64,000 nucleotides of DNA from Venturia oleaginea. Its lineage: Eukaryota; Ascomycota; Dothideomycetes; Venturiales; Venturiaceae. The stretch is from contig JABMLP010000003.1 of the NCBI GenBank assembly GCA_013176395.1, positions 1,860,001-1,924,000 on the forward strand, read 5' to 3'. This document shows positions 1 through 12,303 of this stretch, one piece after another (within the stretch, counting starts at the first letter, position 1; each line of letters begins with the position of its first letter). Position numbers and translations under genes: made by a program. A model generated the notes under the pieces. It was not told the DNA's origin and did not search any database. It saw nothing but the letters and a program-made list of their open reading frames with translations.

Positions 1-166
1 ATTGCTCGTTGAGGTCTGCTTCGAGGTGGGGTTCTCTTCGTTCATAACATGTAGATCATATCTCGTATATACACATCGAAGAAGGGCAACGCTGTTTCAC
101 TTTCTCCCCATTATTCGAACAAGAGTATTCGTTACACATAAGGAAGACCATAGGTGATGGGAAAAT

Positions 167-2051
167 CTATGCACCAGTCCTAATCTCCGTAGCCTCGACA
201 CCCTTCTCTGGTACGATATGACCATCAGATGAACAAGCATCGTCCTTGCCCTCAATCGTGTTAACATCACGGCCAAGCATCATATGATCGACGTTAACCT
301 TTGGACCTTTGAACCATTTCCTGGCCGAAATGAACCACCATCCCATAACCAGGAAGATAGGTCCACCATACACGACACATGTCCAATTCATAAGGTCGAG
401 TCTATTAGAATCGATTAGTATGGAAATACAGCAAAAAAGGCCGGGAGACTCACGTCAAGTCAGCACCTTTGACAGCTGGGAAGTTCAAGATGGGAATCAT
501 CAATACAACAAAGCAAATGGCGATCATGCCACAGGGCAAACTGAATTTGCCCAGATTCCACGGACCCGGCCGGAAGCGGTTGCCAACGAAGAAGACGCGA
601 ATGACAATGGGCGTGGTGAAAGCGACCTGAGCTGCGATTGCACCAACTGAGAAAAGAGCCCCGATCGACACCGAGCCGCCGAAGATGAGCAATAGCATAA
701 GGATACCGATTGTCGTGTTAGCCCATACAGCGTTTACAGGCGTTCTCGTGGTCGTGTTTACATGGGCCCAGTACTTGGACAATGGGAAACATCCATCACG
801 GGCGTAAGCAAAGGTGACCCGGGATGCTGCAATCATGCAACCTTGTCCCATGAAGAATCCAGCGATGATCGTCATAGCAAGAATCGCCATGGCAACCTTT
901 TGTGGCAAGACTTGAATGAGGTAGGCGGCGAACGGCTGGCCCAAGTCGGATTCGAGGACTGCTGAAATATCGATAACGGTGTAGGCGACTACTAGCTGTA
1001 AAAACCATCCAAAGATACCACCGAACGTGGAGGTCATAACAATGGCTCGCGGCGCCGCAATATTGGCATTGCTGCATTCTTCAGCAAGATGGAATGGCGC
1101 ATCATAACCGCTCATGGTCCAGAGCACGGCGATGAACGACATAAGCACAGCAATTCCATCGGGCCAATCCGTTGCATTTGTGATAGTTCCCCACACTTCC
1201 TTGGACGAAGTGAACTTGGGAAGCCCTTGTTCTGGACGGTTGGTTGCCGCTGGAATCAGGATGATCACAACACCCAATGCAATCATGTTGAATGTTGATC
1301 CAAAGGAATTGGTCTTCGCTAGCCATCTGGTAGGCAACGAAGACATGAACGCATGAATGATCATGAGAAAACTGGAGAGTAGGAATGTTTGATAGTCGCT
1401 AGGAATATAGGTCGGGTGGTAGATCGAAGCTGCAGCAAGTATCATGGCCGCAACACCGTAGTTGACGGAAGGGGCTCCAGTGATCTGGACGAGCCAATTA
1501 CTCCAACCTGTCATGGATCAGATATCTGTGCCTAACACAGGTGGTATGATCTGTCATACCTGTAATCCAAGAAGCGAGAGGTCCCCATCCTGGAGGCGCA
1601 AGGACAGCAGCAGCGTAATAAAGACCACCAGAGGTTGGCATGGAAGAACATAGTTCTGCCATGCTCATCGCAACACATTGCACACCGATCATAGCAACGA
1701 TCCACCCCCAAGTCATTCCTATCTCCAAGTCAGTCACTCGTTCGTTCTGATTCAGTTACCGACCATACCTCCTGTGCCCGCGTATCCCATTCCATAGTAT
1801 AAAGTCGTCGCGAATGAAGGCAGTAATCCCAGGACAGCGAAACTGACGCAGAATGTGGTGAACAGGCTGAACTCGCGCTTGAACTCTGGTTTGTAACCCA
1901 AAGCCGCAAGTACCTCCTCATCTGCATCGTACTCATGGTCGGGATCGTATGGAACATCTCCGTCCTTCAGAATTGATGTTACGGGTTCATCGTGAATGCT
2001 CTTTCTCCTTTGGCCTGATGCAGATACCACGCTGGGTTTTCGATCGGCCAT
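167..2051 (-). CDS. APC-family amino acid / GABA-type permease
   Basis: Plasma-membrane amino acid/polyamine/choline-type transporter of the fungal GABA-permease group; the exact substrate cannot be read from sequence. Four exons on the minus strand: 2051-1769, 1718-1560, 1507-454 and 401-167, giving 576 aa, normal for the family. All three introns are 50-52 nt with GT-AG ends, and each join keeps frame (for example GTGG|MTWGW). The N-terminus is hydrophilic and acidic, ending in EEVLAALGYKPEFKREFSLF, the usual lead into TM1 of these permeases. About 12 hydrophobic segments follow, including the FAYARDGCFP loop conserved in the group. The start at 2051 is the first ATG of the open frame. Its promoter lies in the 1.5-kb gap to lrg1. 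Confidence 0.9.
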
Positions 2052-3525
2052 GGTGTTTATACTGGCGGTAATCCGCTAATGAAAAGAAGTCTAACCCTTC
2101 AGAATTGAGCCAATGAACCATTGAGTAAGTAGAATAAAAGCAGACTAAGGAAATAAGACGATGGGCGAGGCCGCATATTATACAGTTGACCAGCGATAAG
2201 ACTTGGACGCCAAAAGCACGACTTTGACGCAGCTGCACATGGACTCGGCGGGCAGATGCTCGGCGGACGAGATGCAAAGGGTAAGTCCATGCCTTTGGTG
2301 GTTCACCTAAGCGTCGATTAGAAGCTTAGGCTGTGAAGATCAAGAGAAACTTAGCATGAGCTTCCCCGCTATCCCTCTTCGTATGCCACTCAGGCAAGAA
2401 AACGAAGAATAGGGACTCGCGACTCGTCAACGTTCCAACCTTTATCGTTGTCGACCATGACCCATCAACAGGACCTGATATTTCCTGTATGGCTTGTATG
2501 TGCAGCGACACCCTGCATGTCACGATATTTGTCTTCCGCGCTGTCAGCCACCCGCGCGAAAGAATATGGAAAAAGAAGCAAACAAGTGCAGATAAGAGAC
2601 AAGTGGCCAATCAAATCGAAGCAGATAGTCCCTGGCGCGCATCAATCCGTGCGAGCGAGAACCTACACTAAACTTCCTCTGCTAAAACTTCCTCAACGGG
2701 AATGATGGATACGATGCTCTTCAACTCAAGACAATCATGACAAACAATAACGAACCGAACCAAACGCCAAATGGCGAGCGGTTATCTCTGTATTTGCTCG
2801 TCGTCTTCAACGCTAGACACTACTACTTACTACAACCCGACAAACGAAAAATTCTCCAGCAGAATGGCCCAAGAAGAGTATCTCGCATGCAACCACAACA
2901 ACAACAGTCCGCGTATCTGTCGCAGAGAGATCCAAATTACCAACTAAGTTAACGAAGAAAGAAGAAGAGCTCCCAGAAAGATGAAGAAAGAATACCAACA
3001 AAGAAGAGACCACCCAACCCCCATTTTCTTGGTGTCGCCCTTTTTTTTTGGAGAGGCGCCAAAAAAGAAAAAAACCATAGGACGCCAAAGAGGGTATGAG
3101 CAAGGAGAACGCCAGCCAACTACAATTGAGGGGTATGTGCGAGCCTATGCGCTCAGCTCTGTGCTCCGACAAACATACAAGGAGGAGCGCTTTCGAGAAG
3201 ACACTCCACAACAGATCGAACATAAGGAAATGGATTTGTGGAGCATGTGTGCTCAATGGGCTTTCCAACAGGCGCGCCGGCACAGCTCGCGTACTTGCAG
3301 TTTTAAAGAAGAGAGAGATCCAGCTTTGGTTGAAACATCATGCTGTGTGAGCTGTACTATCCAATGCCCCGCCCCTTGTCTCGTTGACGCCATGTCTGGC
3401 AACGTCAACAGATCTTGGACGTGATTTTTAGGTTCTAACGTGCTCTGAAATCGTCAGAGCTGCAGCGGAAGCCGAGAAGCTGATAGGTACTGCGGAAATG
3501 TCTATGCTTGCAGGCATAGGCAAGG
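2052..3525. other. Intergenic region, permease promoter and lrg1 3' side
   Basis: 1.47 kb without a supported gene. It holds the upstream region of the minus-strand permease and the 3' flank of lrg1. There are A/G-rich tracts near 2950-3010 and a T-run/A-run pair around the palindrome GGCGCC at 3035-3080. The open frames here (such as 2981-3424 and 2813-3283) overlap each other on both strands and show no recognisable domain. Confidence 0.5.
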
Positions 3526-6500
3526 TTACCCTGCACCAGTGATACCTAGAGCTCCGGGCTTTTGAATGCCAGAGGACCGGAACTGACTGTTTCGATTCGG
3601 CGACCCAATGTCATGGTACTGACTCTGTGGGAACTGCTGTGGAGGTGTGGCGCCGTACCCCGGGTGACCTTGACCGCCAGGACCAACATGCCGGACTGAG
3701 GCTTCATTTTGCCAGGCCATTGGGTCTTGGGCGATGTGCTGGACCTGTGTGGAACGACCTTGACGTGAACCTCCACCGCGACCTGGCGGAGTGGTGATGG
3801 TCGTTGTTTGTGGAACGCGACCAATTTCTCCCCATCTTTTCAGGATATCTTTAGTAGTGAGCTCGGCATTACCTTCGAAGAGCGAAGAATCGTGAAGAAT
3901 GGAGAGGATATCCTCGGGTACCTTCCAACTGATTAGACTGATTTAAGGTAGGTGTGGTATCAAACTTACTTCGCACATGCTGTCATTGCACTCAATCATG
4001 GAATGTACAGCCTCAATTGCAAGGAAACTTGAATCCATGTCCGGACTCTTTTGGCTAGAATATAGTAGGTTTGGCGCGATCACGGTCGCCAGATTGTGGA
4101 TGTCCATCTTGCTTCCCGTTTCTTCATCGACGGCATGGAAAGATGAAACCCAATTGAGGAAATTGAACAGGATCTCCATAGTGTCTCGGTGAACTTTTGG
4201 TAGCAAACAGCAAGTCAGATGGAGTACTCGTCTCCGCTTCTCTTCGTCAGGGATCTCTGAAGCATGCGTTGTTAGTGAAGCACAGGCCGAGAGTAATGCT
4301 TAACTTACTTGCTGCTGTTATCCATAATCTGTGAAGCTTGTGCGTCATTATCGGATCAGGAAGCTCTCGTAAGAACTTCTTCAATAGTGCCGCAACCTGC
4401 ACAGGGGTTTCCTTTGAAAAATCAACTCCCTCACAGCCTTGACTGTCAATCTGCTCGGCGAGTTCTCGAAGTCGTCTGATGTTGCCGTTCTTGCGGAAGA
4501 CGCCCTCCACGGACATATCCATGTTCCTCATGGCTGTGACAGTGAGATCCACCAGCGCAGGAATTCGCAGAGCTCCAGGGCCGACACCGTCCGTGGACTC
4601 AGTACCATCACGGTCCACGACTTGCTCCAGAGTTTTCCCGAAGATGCCCTTCTTCCTAGCAGCTTTTTGGTCTGCCTTGAAAGCCTTTCCAAAGCGATCC
4701 CAGAAGGTAGGGCGCTTAGTCTCGATGAGATCCAGCAGCTCTTGCTGATTGAAGTGACCTTCCAGAAGTGGCTCCATCGATAACACCGCAATGTGCCGGA
4801 CAATGAAATACTCCAGAGCTGAGAGCTCAGAGAAGTATCTTCTGGGCCGCGCTTGGTTCTCAGAAACCTGGTCAAGCTCTCTGCCACCAGAAATGTCCCG
4901 CCGATGGCCGTTGAATAGTTTTGGTTTTGGCTCGTGGCCGACCAAGTTGCCTCGAGCGTATTTGGAAGCGTTAGGCCGTTGCTCCCTAGCCTGCTCTGCT
5001 GCAACTAATCGCGGTATATCATCTAGAGCTATAGACTGGGTTCCGAAGGTGAGCTGATTCTCTCCGTTGCCATCACGGTCATGAATGATTTGAAGACTTT
5101 GTCGATTCTTTCCTGGCGCGCCATCAGCGTCACCAGCAGAACCTGGTCTGGCAAAATCTCCACCTGGACCTTCAATGATACGCGATGATCGTGCTTTCTT
5201 TTGTGTCGTGGACAGATGTCTGTCCATCCTGGTTGACCGCAGTCGCCGTATGTCACCTAGAGTTTGTTCATATGATGTAGACCCGCGGCGGTCCGCAGGT
5301 GCAGTTGTGCCTGCATATGATTTGGATCGAGTATCCGAACGAAGCAGGGGTGGTGTCAACGATTTTGACAAACTACCTGGACCGATGCGGTGACCCTGAC
5401 TGGAATCATACGCTGCAAGATTTGGATCGTCTGCAAGAAATGTTAGTGTATATTCAATAGGAAAGAAAGGGACGAGCTTGCCTGACGTATGAGGAAGTGC
5501 ACCTTGACTCCGCAGGGTAGCCAGAAGACGAGCGTGTGCGACCAGCAGAAGATGCACATATTGTTGCAAACGCGTGATAGAAATAAAGCCTCCTTCACTA
5601 TCAACATACTGTATCCTGTGATCGGAGCAGAAGACTTGTTGGACCGACGTGCTCCAGTAGGCGTCTGTGATGTTCTCACTCATATCTCGATTGCAAGTCT
5701 TGCATTTCAAGCAATTGAGATGGAAACAACGGTCACCTTTCTTCACACACCTATCCTCAACAGGCTTGCTGCAGATTGGGCAGTGGTCAGACTCTCCGCG
5801 GACATAGGGTTCGGATTCAGCAATCGGATCCGCGCTCTCGCTCTGCTCCAATTTTTCTTCAAGAGAATTGATCTGGTTCAAGAATCGAGTCAGGCCTTCA
5901 GAGCTCCCTGTTTCACGCTCCAACTTCAGCGCTCCTTGCAGACAGATTCGAATCAGAAGCTTCAGGTAATGCGCCAGACCTGTGACCAGAGATAGAAGCT
6001 CCTGAGTGACTCCCAGCCTTCGCATACCACCATCATGCGACTCCGAAAGCAGCGAGAAAAAGGAGACCACTTTCTTGCACAACAACTTGGCTTCTCGATT
6101 ATAGGATAGCCCTATACCTGGGTTTAGCCGAAGAGATCGATTTTGGTCCTCGATGGAAAGAGGGACCATACCTTTTCCTGTTTGTACTATCAGCTTCCTG
6201 TCCAGATCATCGGTGCATGCGAAGAAAACGTCGATGTGAACAATGAATCTTTTGGCGGCCATTATCCCATCGAAATACACGCCATTGCTGACGTGTAAAA
6301 GCATGTCTGAAATGCAGGTAGCTGATCGTTCTTCGAAAGTAGAGAGGGTCCGCCATATCCACAAGACTTTCTCTTCCACCCGCTCTTCCTCTTCCCGCAC
6401 CGCTTTACGAACTTCTTCAGTCGCTGCATCGTCCGACATGGCCTGATCAAAGGCGGGCAGTGACTTGTCTTTGTCATGCAACCGCACGTTCCAGTACTTG

Positions 6501-7394
6501 TGAATCATGTAACACTCGGGATGCCAGTGCTGGTTCTGTCCATTCCTGAATATCTCCACAAATTGCTTCAGAATCGAATTTTGGCAACCAGTGCAGCGCT
6601 GGGCGAATTTTGTTGAATAGTGATAATGACAGTATACATTCCCTTCGTGTTCGTAGTAACTGTCCTGTGCTCCAAACACGGTCGGGCATAGCGTGCAGGT
6701 GAAATGCTCTATATGGTATTTTCGATCTAATGCAGTGATGTACGAGCCCCGGAGAGCACCTCCGCACTGGTAGCATATTAGATCTAGTCGCTTGAAATAA
6801 TCGGTTTCGCAGAGGGGATATTGATTTGGGCCTTCGTCAGGTACCGGGAAGAACTTTGATGCGACGATTTTTCCGCATTCCTGGAAGCATTAGCATATAC
6901 AAGCCGAGCTAGGTCTTGGTAATGAATGAACGCACCTGGCAAGTGAAACACTCCAGATGAAAGGTGTTGTCCAGCGCCCTCACAAACTGTCCAGCAAGCG
7001 GTTCGCCACACTTTCCACACACTCTTGAGCCGCTTGGCCGCCTGCTCCCGTTCGTGGATGAGGACTTCTGGCGTTCCGCAGGAGAGCCACCTGGAGGCGC
7101 AAGTTCACCATCTCGAGTTTGCCGTTCTGTCGTTCGCAGTTGCTGCATGTTCTGCGCCGAGTGCACTGAATCTTGGTAGGGATGTTGTTGAGGCATGTTG
7201 TCCGGGGGAGGCGTACTCGAGTACATCTGCCGTGAACTTGCTAGACCGCGCGCATCTAGGGGTGGTTGTGACAATGCATGAGGCTCATACCGGCCAGGTG
7301 GCTGCTGTTGGCGAAGTTGTTGTTGATATCCATTGTTCGGAGCCCAATTCCCCTGGCCCTCTGGAGGAGACCCGCCCGCATACGGGGCAACCAT
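3526..7394 (-). CDS. lrg1: LIM-domain Rho GTPase-activating protein (LRG1 type)
   Basis: GTPase-activating protein, in the family a negative regulator of Rho1 that controls glucan synthesis, polarity and septation at hyphal tips. Exons 7394-6936, 6880-4309, 4256-3970 and 3921-3526 give 1237 aa, like other LRG1 proteins. A low-complexity Gln/Pro N-terminus leads into LIM1 (from residue ~126, CGKCGEPLAGQFVRALDNTF) and LIM2 (CYQCGGALRGSYITALDRKY). A third LIM lies near residue 516 (CPICSKPVEDRC). The RhoGAP domain covers ~905-1110, with the arginine finger in GVFRKNGN (~R949) and the later NLATVIAPNLL motif. A 51-nt stretch at 5481-5431 looks like an in-frame GC-AG intron with branch site CTAAC; splicing it would give 1220 aa. 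The last acceptor (3922) was chosen to keep VPEDIL in frame. S. cerevisiae Rga1/Rga2 are the alternative, but three LIM domains favour LRG1. Confidence 0.92.
5431..5481 (-). other. Probable in-frame GC-AG intron inside lrg1
   Basis: On the minus strand this 51-nt segment starts GCAAGC and ends CTTGCAG, with CTAAC just upstream of the acceptor. It is 17 codons long and has no stop, so retention keeps the frame. Retention would insert a hydrophobic, aromatic-rich stretch (containing VPFFPIEYTLTFL) into a hydrophilic linker between LIM3 and RhoGAP. Splice sites and length match the other introns here except for the GC donor. Confidence 0.55.
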
Positions 7395-8275
7395 GACAGT
7401 GGATATTCCAGCTCTTAAATCTTTTTATAGTGCTCAGTCGACTATAACGTGGTTGCAGGCTCTGGCAAGGAGGATTGTGCTTGGCAGAGGCCGAGGGGGG
7501 TGCGCGTTGGCGATGGTCAACAGGGCCTTGTCGGTGGAGCAGGGTATTAAGCTCGAGATATCTGGTGTCCAAGAACCGGTTTTCGCACGGCTATGATCGT
7601 ATCCTCTGGTAAAATGGCAAGAATGGGCGGGCCTAGAGGATGGTGGTGGTGAGGAAGTGAGACGCTGTCGTTAGACGGCTTTGTCTGGCGATCTCCGCGT
7701 GAGCTGGTGGTGAGAAATGGCAGGCGAGGGAGTCGTTATGGCAGCTCTGTCCAGGATAGTTGCGCGGGGCCTGGACATAGGGGATGAAGTGTGGTGGACT
7801 TGGGGCTCTTCAAGTTGATTCACTGAATGGCTGAGATGGAGAAGTCGAAGAGTGGATCCAAGCTGGTGGACTGTGAACAACTCACAGCACAGCTACCAGT
7901 CCATTCTATTATTACTTTCGTTCTTATTACACAACCAGAGCTATTCACGGCTACCGAAGAACGGGTCGACTGGAGGGGCCTGTGTTCGCTACTGAACATT
8001 CTTTGAAATTGAAGATATAGACATCTAATACCCCGATTTCTTCCCTCCACTGAATACTCACTCCCTCACTCCCTCACTCCCTCCACCGCAACGACCACAG
8101 CATAAGCGCAGAGTCTTGGATCCACCACAATTTCCCACCGAAGGTATAATCTGCACGTGTTACATCGCAACCGCGCACAAGAGACCAGCGCCAGTGTTTG
8201 CTTAAGAGGCGGCGCGTGCTCAGCATCTATCCGACGAACAATCTCGACGACTGCCGCAACCACCCCTACGAGACA
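7395..8275. promoter_or_regulatory. Divergent promoter region, lrg1 / RPB4
   Basis: 881 bp between the start of lrg1 (-) and RPB4 (+), so it must hold both promoters and leaders. It contains a short tandem of CTCACTCC units at about 8058-8085, a pyrimidine-rich stretch typical of the zone just upstream of fungal transcription starts. No gene is supported here; open frames on both strands are short and unconserved in appearance. Confidence 0.5.
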
Positions 8276-8926
8276 ATGGCTACCAACGGTCATACAAGTA
8301 ACGCACCAGACGGCTACGTTATCAAGATCTTGAATGGAGATATAGTGCGCGCCCCCTACGTCCCGGCGAGAAAGAAGCCAGGCCAGGAGGAAGAGGAAGA
8401 GGCCGGAGCAACAATCAGACTGGGTCCCGATTTCCACGATGCCCACGCGCTATCAGTGTCGGAAGCGCGTCTCATTGTAGAGAAGACAGAGGAAGTGCGC
8501 AAGAAAACAGGCAAGAAGCTGCGGGAGACTGAGTGCGTACCCTTGCGCTCGACATGGTAGCCTGAAGTATTCACTAACGCCGTGACTGTGTTCTAGGAAC
8601 CTACTGAAGATGCAAACATATATGGACACGTTCGCGCGCTTCAGATCACTGGGAACGCTCAATCAGATCGAGACCTTGCTGGCGAACTATGGGTCAGTAG
8701 GAATGGACTCCTTCGAGATGGCGCAGCTGGGTAAGCCGCACTCTGAGAATAGCGCTTAGTATATGATGTCTGACCATTCATACCGATTGTAGTATCTCTT
8801 GCCTGTGTCGAAGCCGAGGAAGCAAAAACCCTCATCCCATCCCTCAGCGATAAGATATCCGACGAGGACCTCACCAATCTATGCGAACAAATCTCGCAGC
8901 AGAGACAATTCATGGACGACGCTTGA
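8276..8926 (+). CDS. rpb4: DNA-directed RNA polymerase II subunit RPB4
   Basis: Subunit of the Rpb4/Rpb7 stalk of RNA polymerase II, acting in transcription initiation and in mRNA export and decay. Three exons, 8276-8532, 8597-8730 and 8793-8926, give 174 aa. The introns are 64 and 62 nt and both joins keep frame (TE|NLLK and QL|VSLAC). The N-terminus is variable and acidic (GQEEEEEAG). The C-terminal HRDC-like half carries the family signature around NLLKMQTYMDTFARF and TLNQIETLLA, then the closing helix DEDLTNLCEQISQQ. The ATG at 8276 was chosen because the frame upstream of it has no other methionine close by. Fungal Rpb4 proteins are usually 140-220 aa. Confidence 0.93.
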
Positions 8927-10156
8927 AACTGCGCGCGGTTATGTCCATGGACTCTTTATTTCCTATCAAAACTCACAATTTTCATCGAGCATAGCTGGTG
9001 GCGTTGGCGGGAATTCAGAATTTGCATGTAGAAATGGCCGTCGTTCGTCAGCTTACAATTCTATAGCCGCCAGGCGAAAAATGGTATCAATGGAACTACG
9101 ACAACGATTGGTATAGGATGCGACATCACTATTGTACGGATGATTGGATGCGACTCTAAAAGTCTAGGTACACGATTCAAAACGCCAAAAAATTGATCTC
9201 GATCAGTTCATTTGGCCATTTGCTTTATTGTTGCGATCTTCGCTATGCTAATTCAACCTGACTCGCGCCGCCACCATTGCAATCCCCCAAAACCTCATCC
9301 ACCGTTCACCTGCAACAGCTTTTGCGAGCTAAGTTTCGCGTCAACAAGTGGGCGGAAATCATCAGCTCAAGCAACAAAAAGGGTGGGATCAAACTTCTGC
9401 ATCGCAAAACTTCGAAAACCCCTCCCGTCCCTTGCCTGATTCGGGTAGGCAAGTTGGTCCACACATCAACACCCCGTCTCAACTTCAATCCAGAGCGCGT
9501 CCAGAACCTGGACCCCAGCGCACTAGACCGAATCAAACCAAAAGTCCAAGGAAACCTCCCAAAGAAGCTGCCTCTGATTTTGCAGCGGTAAGCTTGGTGG
9601 CTTGGTAGAAAATGTGGCGCGGTTCGCTGTCACTGCAGTCCTATGATTGGTGTTTGTTGCCATCGTGGCCAACTTATTATGTACTTGCTTCTCCCCGCCA
9701 TGAAAGAAAAACTCTTGATTGCACGTCTTCTTCTGTTCCTTTGTGCTGTGCTTCTCGTCTTTTCATTCACGTGTGCTATCACCATTCTTTCGGGGTCTCT
9801 TTACACGAGCTTACGTGTCAATCCTCGATCCGACAATGGCCTTACCTTGAGGTAGTGAGCCATCTTCTACGCTTGATCTCCCATTGTACCTTTTGTTCGA
9901 GATTCGACGAAGAAAGAGCTTGGGTGTGAGAAGTGGCGAAGAAACAGAACAACAAGCGATAACTTATTCCTTTCGTTTCATTTTGTCATCTCAGCCGAGG
10001 ATCCTATCTCGACCATCCAGATGCCCAGGACCAAGTCTATCAATGCCGTAATTATAGTCGTCATAACGCCTTCAGAAAACCGCAAATCAGAACAACATGA
10101 AAATGCATTACATGAATGTAAACAGATAGCACCGGATATTACCAGCCCTCGGCAAA
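8927..10156. other. Convergent intergenic region
   Basis: 1.23 kb between the 3' ends of RPB4 (+) and the MFS transporter (-). It should carry both terminators. Several 60-105 codon frames overlap on both strands with no domain or intron support; I see no gene. Confidence 0.5.
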
Positions 10157-12303
10157 TCACTTCTCCTTCATAGCAGGGAGACCCAAGTCACCTTTGCCAC
10201 TATGTCCACTACTATCCTCACTAATCTTCTTCTCGTTCGCCAGCATCATCGGAGTGGTATATGGCGTGTTTTTGCCGCCAGTCCTCGCAAAGAATGCGGA
10301 GACCTCGTCACTCCAGTCTTCATCGACAGCATCATTGTGCTCAAATCCCTCCATCTGCTTGCGCACTTGCCACGATTCCCATTCACTACGCATGTCTTCC
10401 ACCTTCTGCTCGTAGTCCAAGACAGGGTCGTAGTGCTTGCCAACACCGCGGAAGCGTTCCCAAAGGGAGAGATGCTTGGGGTGGATGGCAATGCCGTGGT
10501 AGTCATTTTCGCGGCCGGCGCGGATGTATGTCCAGCGGCGTTCTTGCTCTTTGAGATCAAGGCCTGTGGTATCGGGAAGGAAGACGAATGTCAAGACAGC
10601 ACCTAGGAGACCGAACCATGGAACCACGAGGAATTTCGTTTGCGTGTCGATATAATTGTACAGGACGGCGGCGAGAAGGGCACCGAGTTTTCCTACGGCG
10701 GCCGAGAAACCGTGAGCAGTGGCTCGGATTGGTGTTGGGAAGACTTCGGCAGCAACGAGGAAAGTGACGGAATTGGGACCGAACTGGTTGAAGAAGGAGG
10801 AGAGAAAGTACATTGCCTGGAAGGCGTGGACACCTTCTTTGGAGGTGAAGTAGTCGTAGGCGAAAGCCGGAACGATGAAAAGGATAAAATCGGCCATGAA
10901 GCCTACGATCATCATCTTCTTGCGGCCGTAGAGCTTGTTGTCGATGAGGAAGGAGGCGAGGTAGTACCCACAGAGGGAGACACCGACGTTGATCAAGTTG
11001 TATAACCATCCTACCATTACTGACTTGTTGTTGGGCAGGAGTACGGCGATGAACTCGCTCTGAAAGAGCTTGTTGCCGTAAAAGAAGACGTCGTTGGCGA
11101 ACCAAGCTCCTGCAGTGGCTAGGACACGGGGACCAAAGAAAGTGAAGGTCAGTTTGAGGGATTGAGTGTCGTATCCGGTGACCTTGCTCTTCTTTTTCGC
11201 AGCATCTAACTGTTTGCTAGCAGACTTCATCTTGTACATACGGAAGTAGACAAGCCACAAGGTACCGACAGCTGGAATTGCGAAACTGACTCGATAGGTC
11301 CATTGCGCGGCAACCTTGGAATATGGAGGGTTTCCGGATCCATGGTGGAAAATGATCAAGAGAAGGATCAGTATGACCTGGTTGGCGAATTGACCCCAAC
11401 CTTGCATCAGGAAGGCGCTGGTGACCTTACGACCACGGTGAAGACGGTCATCTTTGGTCGAAATCTTGCCAGATCCCACCGCGTTCTCCATACCGGATGT
11501 CGCTGTCATTGGGTACTCTCCGCCCACGCCAACTCCGTAAAAGAACAAAGACCAGACGTAACAGATAACCCAACCATTTTCTGTCACACCCCACGCGGCT
11601 GTCAGCATGAGTAGACCGATGAACATGATGGTCGCATCCTGAATGAGACCCCATCGTCTTCCGAGCCAATCACCGATGATTCCGACTAGTATTTGACCTG
11701 AATTAAGTTAGCCGCTGTTTCTCTGAAGACTTTCAAGGCCACTGCTCACCAACGATGATGCCGCAAATCTCAAGGTAGTCTAATGCATCCACCCAGACCT
11801 TGTCGCACGTTTCGTAGTTTTTCCAGCAGGATGGGAAAGTAGACTGTAGCAAAGGCTTGATGTTGCCAATGGAGAACAGAACGTAACTTATCCAGGTTAG
11901 CTTTTTTGTAGACTCTCCTGCGCGAGACAAGCAGAACATACCCTTCGAGTAGGAGACCCGCTCCAGGAATAACCATATTTCTCATGTAGGCGCCAACGGG
12001 GCTCAAAGGATCCTTCTTCATCATACGGCCGATGGTTTTCAATTCTCTTTTTGATTCTGCAGCATCTTGTTGATTTATGAACTTTACCCTTTTGGCCAGG
12101 GGTAGATCAGCCCAGTATGTGCCATCTTGTGTGTATATGTCGTCTGGTTTGAGGAGCGCCTGGAAAACGCCGGCTTCATTTCCATCCATTGCGCTGGTGA
12201 ATGATGCATCTTTCGTAGCTACATGGTGTCCAGTCGCATTATATCCATGAGGCGCCGCAATGCCATAATCGCGAAGGGAAGCATCGCCTGCTTTGGCCGA
12301 CAT
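10157..12303 (-). CDS. MFS transporter, phosphate/glycerophosphodiester symporter-like
   Basis: Major facilitator superfamily proton symporter resembling the phosphate (PHO84) and glycerophosphoinositol (GIT1) group; the substrate is not settled by sequence. Exons 12303-11942, 11886-11750 and 11697-10157 give 679 aa, with introns of 55 and 52 nt. It has a long hydrophilic N-terminus of about 110 residues, the MFS loop 2-3 motif as GDWLGRRWG, the family hallmark GVGVGGEYPMTATSG in TM4, and a second-half repeat with AAEVFPTPIRATAHG. A ~130-residue acidic C-terminal tail follows the last helix. The first donor was placed after GG of GAAGG because only that join restores LLLEGYVLFS. Both tails are longer than in the yeast phosphate carriers. 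Confidence 0.87.

Noticed and set aside
2813..3424. Overlapping 156-codon (-) and 147-codon (+) frames
   Set aside because: Low-complexity A/G- and T-rich DNA; no domain on either strand.
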